Of a stretch of 47,487 nt of DNA, positions 8,690 to 17,904 are shown in pieces. The notes beneath the pieces were generated by a model that was given only the letters and a program-made list of their open reading frames with translations, searched no databases and was not told the DNA's origin. The translations under genes and the position numbers were made by a program. This DNA is from Bacteroidales bacterium OttesenSCG-928-M11 (GTDB lineage: Bacteria; Bacteroidota; Bacteroidia; Bacteroidales; Azobacteroidaceae): the NCBI GenBank assembly GCA_030265685.1, contig JAJDGO010000004.1:1-47487 (forward strand), given 5' to 3'. Within the stretch, counting starts at the first letter, position 1; each line of letters opens with the position of its first letter.

Positions 8690-8896
8690 ATGGAACAGAT
8701 AAACAGGCTTAAAGTTGTATTGGCGGAACAACATCGTACAGGAAAATGGCTTGCAGAGATGATGGGGAAAAATGAAGCGACTGTATCTAGATGGTGTACT
8801 AATAAAAGTCAGCCAACACAAACTACACTGCGAAAAATTGCAGAGTTATTAGATGTTGATGTGAAAGACTTATTGGTTTCCACAAAGTCGAAATAA
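8690..8896 (+). CDS. Small XRE-family HTH regulator, first gene of cargo cassette
   Basis: A 68-aa protein that is essentially one helix-turn-helix of the Cro/C1 type: GKWLAEMMGKNEATVSRWCT is the two-helix core, followed by IAELLDVDVKDLLVS. Stand-alone proteins of this size are common in front of restriction-modification and other defence operons in Bacteroidetes, where they act as control (C-protein-like) regulators. Its promoter begins the cassette and the NurA-like gene follows after 24 nt, so it most likely autoregulates the operon. The binding site is not visible. Confidence 0.88.
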   Translation: MEQINRLKVVLAEQHRTGKWLAEMMGKNEATVSRWCTNKSQPTQTTLRKIAELLDVDVKDLLVSTKSK

Positions 8897-8920
8897 TAGT
8901 AATTGCTATTTTTATAGATT

Positions 8921-10078
8921 ATGAGTAAGATATTGTCATTTATAGAGAAAGAAACAAATGGGAAGTGCTATAAATCGTTTAAGTTTTGTCACGATATTAT
9001 AGCTGTTCCCTCTGTTGCTTATGAGGATAATCTTGATGACAAAATCAGCTTGAAAGAGTTTGGAGAAACGGATCATTCTCCTCAAATGAGGGATATGACG
9101 AGAAAATCTAAGCAATTAGAAACGTTAACGCCTTTATTTAGATATTTTCTTGATGGCTCAAGGCGGACATATAGAATTGATGATATCGAGTACAGGAAAA
9201 AAATATATCCAATAATAGCAGGACAAATCGGTGTTGGATGCTGTGAAAGAATAGATAAGTCTACTTTTCAAAAAACTCAACTGGAACATAATTTGGTAAT
9301 TTCTCTCCCAATGTATGCATATGCCGACGGATTTAAGCCTGAATTATTTTTTAATAACTTGACTGAAAAAATCAACCAGTTGCCAGCTTTGAAGAAATAT
9401 AATTTGCATGTCTCAAAAATTTTACCTTATTCAGATAGACTGGACAAAGGTGAAACTTATGAGAATAAGGGTATTGCGAAGATTCAAGATGAAATGATTG
9501 AAAGTGAAAAAAAGATTGTAGCAGAACTTACAGCTAAAAATTTGCTGAATCAGTCAAGTTATCTAGTGAAAGATGGATCATTGCAATACAAACCGATGAA
9601 GACAGGTGATTATCGTGAAATTTCAAAAATTCGCAATAATTACAGATGCGTTATTGGTGTTTCTAAGCAGTTTAATCCTGAATTAATTAAGGATAGAAAC
9701 AACAAGAGTAATGCAAGTACAATAGCACACTTAAAGTTATTTCATAGAACTCCGGCATTTATGTATCAACCGGGAGAACAATTTGGAGATGTTAAATTCG
9801 CGGTTTGGTATGTAAGAATTAGAGATGCAGAGTTTACAAACACTCCATTTTCCGGGATTTTGAAGATAGAAAAAATGTTGATGACTGGCTCTGAAAGTGA
9901 AAACGGACTGGAAACAGATGAAATTGACATTATTACTGCTAATATTATTAATGAACGTAATCCTGTTTGTTATGGGAATGATAATCGTTGGGCAAATCAC
10001 TTATATCCGATATACCTAACAGAAAGATTTATCAAAAGCCAATACATTAGCGATTTACACCTTTTAAATTTATTCTAA
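8921..10078 (+). CDS. NurA-like nuclease domain protein
   Basis: A 385-aa protein with the scattered acidic motifs of the NurA 5'-3' nuclease family: FLDGSR at residues 77-81, LVKDGSL at 215-221, GVSKQ at 246-250, and a C-terminal block YPIYLTERFIKSQY where NurA has its last motif. NurA works with the hexameric ATPase HerA, and a HerA-like gene begins 1 nt after this stop, which strongly supports the call despite low overall resemblance. In archaea the pair resects DNA ends; bacterial HerA-nuclease pairs are linked to phage defence. Inferred role: the DNA-degrading effector of the cassette. AT-rich base use differs from mobC upstream. Confidence 0.75.
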   Translation: MSKILSFIEKETNGKCYKSFKFCHDIIAVPSVAYEDNLDDKISLKEFGETDHSPQMRDMTRKSKQLETLTPLFRYFLDGSRRTYRIDDIEYRKKIYPIIAGQIGVGCCERIDKSTFQKTQLEHNLVISLPMYAYADGFKPELFFNNLTEKINQLPALKKYNLHVSKILPYSDRLDKGETYENKGIAKIQDEMIESEKKIVAELTAKNLLNQSSYLVKDGSLQYKPMKTGDYREISKIRNNYRCVIGVSKQFNPELIKDRNNKSNASTIAHLKLFHRTPAFMYQPGEQFGDVKFAVWYVRIRDAEFTNTPFSGILKIEKMLMTGSESENGLETDEIDIITANIINERNPVCYGNDNRWANHLYPIYLTERFIKSQYISDLHLLNLF

Positions 10079-10079
10079 T

Positions 10080-11750
10080 ATGATGTTAATAGGGAAAATA
10101 GTTGCAACAGAAAAGAATCCTACGACAATAGATGATTTCTATTTTTGGACAGATAAGAAGCGTCAACTAAGACCTTTTGATGTAGTTGTAGTACAACATA
10201 TAGATAACTCGGTTACATATGGAGTGATAGAAGAAATCTCTCATATTACAGATTCGCCGAGCTATCTATCTGGTTTTATTTCCAGTGATTTTGGGAAACT
10301 GGAAACAGAACCTCGCACTGATCGCATTGGGATGAATTATGTAAAATGCAGAGTTGTTGGTAATACAAAAAGTATATTTACTCCCGTTTTAGATGGGGCA
10401 AATGTGTCCATTGCTACAAGAAAACAAATTGAAGAAGCTTTAGGGTTGGATGATGTAAAAAATCCACTTCCAGCAGGATACATTGAGATGTATGAAGGAG
10501 AGAATCAGCAGACGATTCCTGTTTATTTGAATTCTCAATTCCTGATAGGTCCTGATGGCGGCGCTCATTTGAATATATCAGGCATATCAGGATTAGCATC
10601 GAAAACTTCATATGCCATGTTTCTGATGAAAGCGATCCAAGATGAATTTATACGCAAACAAAACGAAGAGGATTCAGTAGCCTTTGTAATGCTAAATGTA
10701 AAAGGACGTGATCTTTTAACTATCGATATTCCCAATGATCTTCAAAAAGATTTAGATGAGATTTACCCAATCTATGATAAATTAAATATTGAAAAGCGAC
10801 CTTTTCAAAATGTGAAATATTTATTTCCATATTCCAAGGATATTAATACTACTACATATGCGAGAAAAGAAGACGTTTCGTCCTTATTAAGTAAAGGGAA
10901 AGCGTATCAATACAAATATGTTTATGAAGACGATAAAGAAAGTTTGGATTTGCTTTTTGCGAATGTTGATGATCCGAATGAAACGATGGAATCTATTGTA
11001 AATTATATTCTTACAAATCAAGGAAAATTCAAGGATGTAACGACATGGGAAGAGTTAAAAGCTACTATTTATGAACATATGCAAGCAGGGTCTTCATCTG
11101 GTAATGGAAGAGAAAGCATATCGGTGTTAAGTTGGCGTAAGTTCTACCGACTTTTTAACAAATCATATGAGAAAAATAAATCTTTGTTTGCTAATAGATG
11201 TGATAGTAAAAAAGAAGTTCAATTAAGACAGCAAATATGTGATATAAAGAAAAACGATGTACTTGTTATCGATGTTGCTAAATTAGACGAAGAGACACAA
11301 GGATTTGTTTTTGGTGATGTTATGAGAGCAATATATGATCTTAGATTAGGCATTATAGATCGGGAGGAAAAAGACATCCCTTCAAGAATTGTAGTTTTCG
11401 TTGATGAGTTAAATAAATATGCTTCTTCAGAAGTCCCTAAAAGTTCTCCTATCCTAAAAAGACTTTTAGAAATAACTGAGCGGGGCAGATCTTTGGGGAT
11501 AATCCTTTTTGGAGCAGAACAATTTATTAGCGATATTCATAAACGAGTAAAAGGTAATTGTGCCACTTTTGCTTATGGGCGTACAAATGTAATTGAATTA
11601 TCTAAAGGAGATTTTCAATTTGTCCCATCAGTATATAAATCAATGTTGACAAGGTTAAAACAAGGAGAATATATAATTCAAAATCCGACTTTTCGTTCGC
11701 TGTTAAATATTAAGTTCCCTAAGCCAATCTACAAATATAAAGAATTCTAA
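10080..11750 (+). CDS. HerA-like ATPase/translocase
   Basis: A 556-aa HerA/FtsK-superfamily ATPase. The N-terminal beta-rich region (VGTPxx-like HAS barrel position, residues 1-110) is followed by a variant P-loop, SGISGLASKTSY (residues 167-178), in which Ser replaces the last glycine of the usual GK[ST]. Walker B is VVFVDELNKY (about 437-446). Downstream is the ERGRSLGIILFGAEQ segment and an arginine-bearing AYGRTN typical of HerA. The start could be the first or second Met (10080 or 10083). It follows the NurA-like gene directly and 1 nt separates it from the first GHKL gene. Expected to form a hexamer that pumps DNA into the nuclease. Confidence 0.82.
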   Translation: MMLIGKIVATEKNPTTIDDFYFWTDKKRQLRPFDVVVVQHIDNSVTYGVIEEISHITDSPSYLSGFISSDFGKLETEPRTDRIGMNYVKCRVVGNTKSIFTPVLDGANVSIATRKQIEEALGLDDVKNPLPAGYIEMYEGENQQTIPVYLNSQFLIGPDGGAHLNISGISGLASKTSYAMFLMKAIQDEFIRKQNEEDSVAFVMLNVKGRDLLTIDIPNDLQKDLDEIYPIYDKLNIEKRPFQNVKYLFPYSKDINTTTYARKEDVSSLLSKGKAYQYKYVYEDDKESLDLLFANVDDPNETMESIVNYILTNQGKFKDVTTWEELKATIYEHMQAGSSSGNGRESISVLSWRKFYRLFNKSYEKNKSLFANRCDSKKEVQLRQQICDIKKNDVLVIDVAKLDEETQGFVFGDVMRAIYDLRLGIIDREEKDIPSRIVVFVDELNKYASSEVPKSSPILKRLLEITERGRSLGIILFGAEQFISDIHKRVKGNCATFAYGRTNVIELSKGDFQFVPSVYKSMLTRLKQGEYIIQNPTFRSLLNIKFPKPIYKYKEF

Positions 11751-11751
11751 A

Positions 11752-13302
11752 ATGAATAAAACTATACCAGTTATAGGTAAAGACGTAATTGAATCTCTTA
11801 CATTAGGAATGTATGAAGATTCAAGATTTATATATCGTGAATATATTCAAAACTCCGCAGATCAAATAGATAAGGCTGTGGAACAAGGATTGATGAGTAA
11901 AAATGAAGAAGAAATTCATATTACAATTGATGATATAAATCAACGTGTTGAAATCTACGATAACGCAACAGGTATAGAACAAGAGAATGTAGTGCCAATA
12001 CTTCAGAATATTGCGAAATCCACGAAACAACGAGGGAAAGATAAAGGTTTTAGAGGTATTGGTAGGTTAGGTGGATTAGGCTATTGTGAGAAACTTACCT
12101 TTGAAACATCTTTTAAAGGTGAACCAATAAAGTCTACAATGATATGGGATGCCCATTTACTTAAAGAAATTATTAATGATCGAAATAATAAGGATAATGC
12201 CGTTGAAGTAATTCAAAAGGTGACAACTCTGAAAACAGAAAAGGAAGATTCTGACAAGCACTATTTTAGGGTTATTCTAGAGGGTGTTACAAATGATGTT
12301 CTTTTGGATAAGAAATTAGTAGAAGATTATCTTAAAATGGTTGCCCCAATAGGCTATCCAACAGGATTTATTTTTAGCCAAAAGATATACGAATTCATTA
12401 ATCAAAATGATTTTTATGTAGATGAGTATAAGATATACCTAAATAGAGATTTACTTTATAAAGGATATACAACTTCGATATATGCAGGGAGTAATGGAAG
12501 TAAAAAACGGATTGACGAAGTTTTTGACTTACGTTTTTTCTCCTGCAAAGAAAACAATGAATTATTATATTGGGGATGGTATGGCGTATCTAATTTTGTT
12601 GGAGTTATTGATGGGGAAGCTAATATCGCTGCCGGAATTCGCTTGAGAAAAAACAACATCCAGCTGGGAGACAAATCTACATTGTTAAAACTTCATCGGA
12701 ATACTCAACGGGGGAATTACTATTTTATAGGAGAGATCCACGCTGTCCACCCAGACCTTATCCCCAACTCTAGACGGGACTATTTTGGCGAAAATTCAAA
12801 ATGCCATGATTTTGAACGAAAGCTACAAGACTTTTTTTGCACAGAACTACATGGTTTATATTATACTGCATCAAAAATACGAAGTGCAAACAGAGATGTG
12901 CAAGCACTAGTTGAATTTGAGAAAACTGTTGCTGAAAAAGAGAAGCAAGGCTTCAACAATAAGGGAGATCGAGAAAAGCTTTACGAAGAATTTGAAGCGA
13001 AAAAGAAAAAGGCAGAGGAAGCAAAGAAGAAACTGGATAATATCAAACAGAAAACAGAAGACCCCAACACGCCTGTTTCTAAGATATTTGAAAGAGTTGT
13101 TACTACTGAGAATATAAATCCGACTCAAATAGAAGTTGAGCCTAAAAAAGCAAAAGGTGGTTTTGTTACTGATAAGTACTCTTGGCTACCCAAAAGTGAA
13201 CGTAAAACTTTATCGAAAGTCTTTACCGTAATTGAAAATGTTTTGCCAAGAGAATTGGCAAAAAATCTGATTGATAAAATAGATGAAGAATTAAGAAAAT
13301 AA
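11752..13302 (+). CDS. GHKL (Hsp90/MutL-fold) ATPase 1
   Basis: A 516-aa protein with the Bergerat ATP-binding fold at its N-terminus. The N-box is YREYIQNSADQID (residues 28-40), the next motif is IYDNATGIEQEN (about 68-79), and the glycine-rich lid is GFRGIGRLGGLGY (about 99-111). A beta-rich middle domain follows. Residues about 385-450 are a charged coiled coil (EAKKKKAEEAKKKLDNIKQK). This is the Hsp90/MORC-like arrangement rather than a sensor kinase; no histidine-kinase dimerisation box is seen. It is the first of two adjacent GHKL genes, 7 nt apart, perhaps forming a heteromeric clamp that controls the HerA-NurA pair. The function is inferred. Confidence 0.8.
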   Translation: MNKTIPVIGKDVIESLTLGMYEDSRFIYREYIQNSADQIDKAVEQGLMSKNEEEIHITIDDINQRVEIYDNATGIEQENVVPILQNIAKSTKQRGKDKGFRGIGRLGGLGYCEKLTFETSFKGEPIKSTMIWDAHLLKEIINDRNNKDNAVEVIQKVTTLKTEKEDSDKHYFRVILEGVTNDVLLDKKLVEDYLKMVAPIGYPTGFIFSQKIYEFINQNDFYVDEYKIYLNRDLLYKGYTTSIYAGSNGSKKRIDEVFDLRFFSCKENNELLYWGWYGVSNFVGVIDGEANIAAGIRLRKNNIQLGDKSTLLKLHRNTQRGNYYFIGEIHAVHPDLIPNSRRDYFGENSKCHDFERKLQDFFCTELHGLYYTASKIRSANRDVQALVEFEKTVAEKEKQGFNNKGDREKLYEEFEAKKKKAEEAKKKLDNIKQKTEDPNTPVSKIFERVVTTENINPTQIEVEPKKAKGGFVTDKYSWLPKSERKTLSKVFTVIENVLPRELAKNLIDKIDEELRK

Positions 13303-13309
13303 TATAGCC

Positions 13310-14969
13310 ATGAAATTAAGTAAATTTGATATTGGCGCAGAGGTAATTTCTATAATTACTAAAGGTATGTATCCAGACCCCAAGGATGCATTACGAGAAT
13401 ATATACAAAATGGCGTGGATGCTTTTGCTAAAAATTTGAAAGTAAAAATTCGCCAAGAGTCAATTGTAATCGCAGATGATGGGGTCGGAATGAATTACAG
13501 TGTTCTACGCAAAGCTATTAGAATTGGTGTTTCAGATAAAAATCCAACTAAAAATGTCGGATTTATGGGAATCGGTATTTATAGCGCGTTTCATTTATGC
13601 CAAAGAATGACGATTTATAGTAGAGGTTCTGAAGACATTCCAAATATCTTAACTATGGATTTTGGGGAAATGAAATCCATTCTTGAAGATCAAAAAGATA
13701 AAAGATTAAGTGGTGAAATAAAATCAGAGGAACTTATTGATCTTCAAACTATTCTCGAAAAATGTATATCATTAACAGATGATGGAGAAGTTGACTCTGA
13801 AGATTTTCCAAATCAAGGTACTAGCGTTGAGTTAACAGGAATAGAACCTGAATTTTATTCTGCATTATCAGATTATGACGAGGTAGCAGAATATTTGAGA
13901 AATGTTATTCCTCTAAGATTCGACTCTTCAACGTTTACATATGCAGAAGAAGTAGAATCTGAAATTTTGAAAATATGCGAGAGGCATAATCAAAAATTTG
14001 AATTAATCAATCTTGTTTTGCAAGTTAACTCAAAAATTCAAGCTTTATTTAGACCTTATAACGATATTGATTTTAATAAAAATATAAAACCTCAATCTCC
14101 AATATTCTTTCCAATTGAAAGTAACGGAGGGGTATTTTATGGCGTAGCATGGGGCTGTTTAAACTCTGTTAGAAGGAAGCTGGAAAATAAAAGTTTACGT
14201 GGATTCATATTAAAAAAACAAGGTTTTTCTATTGGCAGAAGAGAATCTTTAGTGAAGTTTTTTCCTAGGGGTAACACCTTTTTTTGACAGATATAGTGGT
14301 GAGGTAATAATTGTGAATCCTAAAATATTACCGAATGCAGCAAGAAACGATATTGAGTATTCATCGTTGAGATCATCTTTTTATAAGGCTCTAACAGAGG
14401 TCGCCAGTAGGTATGATGATTTGGCAGGGGAGTATCAAGAATATACAAAAGGTGATGATGAATATTTTAACCTATACACTGAGTTTAAGCAGCATATTGG
14501 AGCCTATAATGAGTTTGAAGAAGATACAGAGATTCTTGTTGATAAAATTGTTTCTTTAAAGCTTATTTATGATAAAATCAATGGAAGACTTGAGCGGCAT
14601 GGGTTTAAGGAAGAGACAAAGGAAAAAGCACTGATTTTAAAGGATAAAGTGAAAGAACTGGAAGTTACGATTCAAAATAGAATCAAAATACTAACAGAGA
14701 AGAAGAAACAAGTTCCTAAAACTACAAAATCCAAAAGCGAAATAGCAAAAGATTTGTCAGGAATAAAGGCGGATAGTCCTATAGAAGATGAAAAGAAATA
14801 TGAGAATCTTTATGAGCTGTTAGTTGACTTAGAACTTAAAATAGATGAAGAATTTGAAAGTATAATTTATTTGATTGATGAACTATTTATTCAACAAGTT
14901 GCGGAAACTAAAGCAAATTATTATAAACTTTTGCAGCAACTTAAAGATCGTTACCAAAGTGAAGACTGA
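13310..14969 (+). pseudogene. GHKL ATPase 2, reading frame split by one base in a T run
   Basis: The first part (13310-14287, 325 aa) has a clear GHKL domain: REYIQNGVDAFA (28-39), IADDGVGMNYS (52-62) and VGFMGIGIYSAF (82-93). It stops at FFPRGNTFF. The protein continues in the next frame from DRYSGEVIIVNPKILPNAAR to 14969. Removing one T from the 7-T run at 14279-14285 joins them into one 552-aa protein with a C-terminal coiled coil. The reading without the shift would need a second protein from GTG 14313. Options are a real inactivating mutation, slippage-dependent expression, or a sequencing error. It resembles GHKL ATPase 1 in the N-box, so the two are paralogs. Confidence 0.72.
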
Positions 14970-15960
14970 CAATATTTCAGGAGAGTTTAGCACTCAAAAT
15001 AAATTATTTATACGTGAAAAGTGGAATGCGCCGCTGATTAAATTTTTAACACGTAATATAGATGATAGGCTTATATATGTTGGTCTTCCTTCAAAAACAG
15101 CAGATGATGTACATCAATGGATTGACCATATAAAAATGGTAATTGCGTTTCAGTGTCGTGAATATGGAAAAGCTTCTGATCCAAGCCAATCAAGAGAAGA
15201 CATTGAAGAACTCGATTCTCTGTTAAGAAAATTGGAGAGGGAGAGTAAAATAGATGGTTTTGTTGTTTATGATGGATATTTAGAAGAAGTTATTTTTAAA
15301 GGATCTGACAATTCCCCAAATGAAATTAAATTTGAAATCGGTGAATTTATAACTCTTTATAATTTAGATTTTTGCAACGATATTGCATCTCCTATTGAAT
15401 TTGTTGATAAGAATGGTGATATTCAAAAGGTCTATAAGATTAATGCAATACAAAAACTGCTGGAAATTCAATCTGGATTGAGTAAAATATCCAATAAGTT
15501 TCTCTTTTTTCTTACTGTGCATTGTAGTTATAAAGGGAAAGAACTGGAAGACTTTCTGAATAATCCTCCTGATGACTATATTAAACAGTATTTGACGAAT
15601 TATTACAAATTGAGAGGTCATGAAAAAAATGCTCGCATTGTGAGACTATTTGTATGTTATCATTTGCATATGTATTTTAAATCATTCAATTTTTCGTGCA
15701 AAATTCTACCTGTAATCAAATATGAAGGTATAAATAATACTCCCCTATTACATTTTTCAGTAATTGGAGTTCATCCAGCCTTGACTGCTAGTGGCGTTCC
15801 CTCATATCAGTCTCTTAATTCAATATTGGAACAAGGTTTTATTTCAATAAATGATAATTCTTTTGTGAGTGAGGGTGTTGAATCCGAACAGAATTTTAAT
15901 AATATTCATCCGGTTGATATTTTTACTCAGACTAAGACTTATAAAAAAGTATGGCAATGA
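14959..15960 (+). CDS. Uncharacterised protein, partner of the radical SAM enzyme
   Basis: About 333 aa if translation starts at GTG 14959, which overlaps the end of the preceding gene by 11 nt. An ATG at 14875 would overlap it by almost 100 nt. No firm family match. Alternating strands and helices, with RLIYVGLPSKTADDVHQW near the start, YNLDFCNDI in the middle and FLFFLTVHCSY later, are reminiscent of a Rossmann-type fold such as a SAM-dependent methyltransferase, but the canonical glycine-rich motif is absent. Its stop overlaps the radical SAM start, so the two are translationally coupled and probably act together. Confidence 0.6.
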   Translation: MKTDNISGEFSTQNKLFIREKWNAPLIKFLTRNIDDRLIYVGLPSKTADDVHQWIDHIKMVIAFQCREYGKASDPSQSREDIEELDSLLRKLERESKIDGFVVYDGYLEEVIFKGSDNSPNEIKFEIGEFITLYNLDFCNDIASPIEFVDKNGDIQKVYKINAIQKLLEIQSGLSKISNKFLFFLTVHCSYKGKELEDFLNNPPDDYIKQYLTNYYKLRGHEKNARIVRLFVCYHLHMYFKSFNFSCKILPVIKYEGINNTPLLHFSVIGVHPALTASGVPSYQSLNSILEQGFISINDNSFVSEGVESEQNFNNIHPVDIFTQTKTYKKVWQ

Positions 15961-17825
15961 GAAATATACTCTTATTAGAGCCCAATTATAAAAATAAATA
16001 CCCGCCTATGGGGTTGATGAAGATTGCAACATATCATCGTATGTTAGGTGATAAGGTGACTTTTTATAAAGGGGAAATGAAGGACTTAGTATTGCAAAAT
16101 GTTACCAATATGTGCATAGAACGTCTTGAAAAGATAGATCGTTCAATCCTTTGGAAAGAAAAAAAACATTTGATTTATCAGTATATTAAAACAAGGAATA
16201 ATATATGTATAGATGAATTAAAAATTGATGACTCTAAATATGAATTTTTAATTGTGGGTTGTTTGTCTGATTGTAAGAACTATTATTGGAAAAAGCAATA
16301 CGAGAAAGAACCTATTTATGACAGAATATATGTCACAACGTTGTTTACATTTTACTGGAAGACTACTGTTGAAACAATAAATTTTGCTAAAAAATTAGTC
16401 AAAAATATTGAAGAGTTAAAAGTCGGGGGAGTAACTGCAACTGTCTTGGCTGATGATATGATTGCAGCCACAGGTATTGTTCCACTAAAAGGTTTGCTGG
16501 ATAAACCCGGTGTTCTTGACGATAATGACATTGTTATTGATACATTGCCGTTGGACTATTCAATTTTGGATGAAATAGATTATAAGTATCCCGAAAATGA
16601 TGCCTATTATGGGTATATGACAAGAGGTTGTATCCGAAAGTGTAGTTTTTGTGCAGTGCCAATTTTAGAACCTAAATACAATGAGTTTATTCCTATAACT
16701 GATCGTATTGATGAAATCAAAGAGAAATTTGGGGATAAAAGGAATTTGTTGTTATTAGATAATAATGTTTTGGCATCGAAAAGGTTTCCTGATATAATAA
16801 ATGAAATTAAAAAGGCAGGATTTGTAAAAGGAGCTACATATGTGGAGCCGAATCAATTTGATATTGCTATAAAAAATTTGTCTGAGGGCTTAAATGATAG
16901 AGCTTATATTCGGAGAATGTATGAGCTGGTTGAAGATCTATTAGGAAAAATAAAAGGGGAAAAGCAACAAGAACTATATAATCTATTAGATGAAAATAAT
17001 CTAATAAAATTTGACAATGTAACAAAAGAACGGTTGCTCAGTGTTGCCCCACAAATTGCTGAGTTATATTCTAAATATAACAAACGTTTACCTCGATTAA
17101 GATATGTGGATTTCAATCAAGGAGTTGATGCCCGTTTAATTAATGAAAATAATATAAAACTGTTGAGCGAAATACCCATCAGGCCACTTAGGATAGCTTT
17201 TGATAGTCTGAAATATGTTGAGCCTTATACGAATGCTGTTAAATTAGCAGCAAAGAACGGAATCAATCACTTGTCTAATTATTTGTTATACAACGAAAAA
17301 GATGAGCCAGTTGATTTGTATAAACGACTCAAAATAAATGTGGATTTGTGCGATGACTGTGGTATTAATATTTATTCTTTCCCTATGAAATTTCACCCTA
17401 TAACTGGGGCCGATCGTTTTGATAGGGACTATTTGGGGATACATTGGAATAGAAAGTTTATTCGAGCTGTTCAGGCGGTTCTAAATGCGACTAAAGGAAA
17501 AATAGGAAAAGGAAAAGATTTTTTCCAAGAAGCATTTGGGAAAGATGAAGATGAATATTTTAAAATATTGTATATGCCGGAAACATATATATTATATCGT
17601 TTTCTATTTAAGGGAAGAGGAGATACGGATGAATGGTGGAATTGTTTTAACTCCTTAGATGAAGATGAGTTAATCGAAGCAAAAACTATAATTCATACTA
17701 ATCGTTTTGGCGATGTGTCAGACTTGACAAGAAATCCTAAAATACAAGAATTGCTTCAACACTATAATGTGAAAAGAGAAGATGTAAGTAAAGATGACTT
17801 GAAAAAATATGAATACAAAAAGTAA
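15951..17825 (+). CDS. Radical SAM protein with B12-binding-like N-terminus
   Basis: A 624-aa radical SAM enzyme. The iron-sulfur ligands are in GCIRKCSFCAVP (Cys227, Cys231, Cys234; CxxxCxxC). The N-terminal 200 residues begin MRNILLLEPNYKNKYPPMG, the layout of cobalamin-binding or methylthiotransferase-like domains. However, no DxHxxG cobalamin motif is seen, so B12 binding is doubtful. A long helical insertion (about 300-370) follows the core, then a domain with CDDCG (about 464-468) that could hold a second metal. Start at 15951 or 15957; the latter gives an ATGA overlap with the upstream stop. Last gene before the terminator. A modification reaction on nucleic acid or protein is inferred, substrate unknown. 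Confidence 0.82.
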   Translation: MAMRNILLLEPNYKNKYPPMGLMKIATYHRMLGDKVTFYKGEMKDLVLQNVTNMCIERLEKIDRSILWKEKKHLIYQYIKTRNNICIDELKIDDSKYEFLIVGCLSDCKNYYWKKQYEKEPIYDRIYVTTLFTFYWKTTVETINFAKKLVKNIEELKVGGVTATVLADDMIAATGIVPLKGLLDKPGVLDDNDIVIDTLPLDYSILDEIDYKYPENDAYYGYMTRGCIRKCSFCAVPILEPKYNEFIPITDRIDEIKEKFGDKRNLLLLDNNVLASKRFPDIINEIKKAGFVKGATYVEPNQFDIAIKNLSEGLNDRAYIRRMYELVEDLLGKIKGEKQQELYNLLDENNLIKFDNVTKERLLSVAPQIAELYSKYNKRLPRLRYVDFNQGVDARLINENNIKLLSEIPIRPLRIAFDSLKYVEPYTNAVKLAAKNGINHLSNYLLYNEKDEPVDLYKRLKINVDLCDDCGINIYSFPMKFHPITGADRFDRDYLGIHWNRKFIRAVQAVLNATKGKIGKGKDFFQEAFGKDEDEYFKILYMPETYILYRFLFKGRGDTDEWWNCFNSLDEDELIEAKTIIHTNRFGDVSDLTRNPKIQELLQHYNVKREDVSKDDLKKYEYKK

Positions 17826-17859
17826 TAGATAAGTCACTTAACGCCATCCAAAGACATCT

Positions 17860-17896
17860 GCTGCCACCTTCCTAAAAACAGGGTGGCAGCTTTTTT
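17860..17896 (+). terminator. Intrinsic terminator closing the cargo cassette
   Basis: A perfect 9-bp stem GCTGCCACC / GGTGGCAGC (17860-17868 and 17882-17890) with a 13-nt loop is followed by six Ts. It lies 34 nt after the radical SAM stop and matches transcription of the cassette as one unit. Confidence 0.9.
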
Positions 17897-17904
17897 ATAT
17901 CCTG

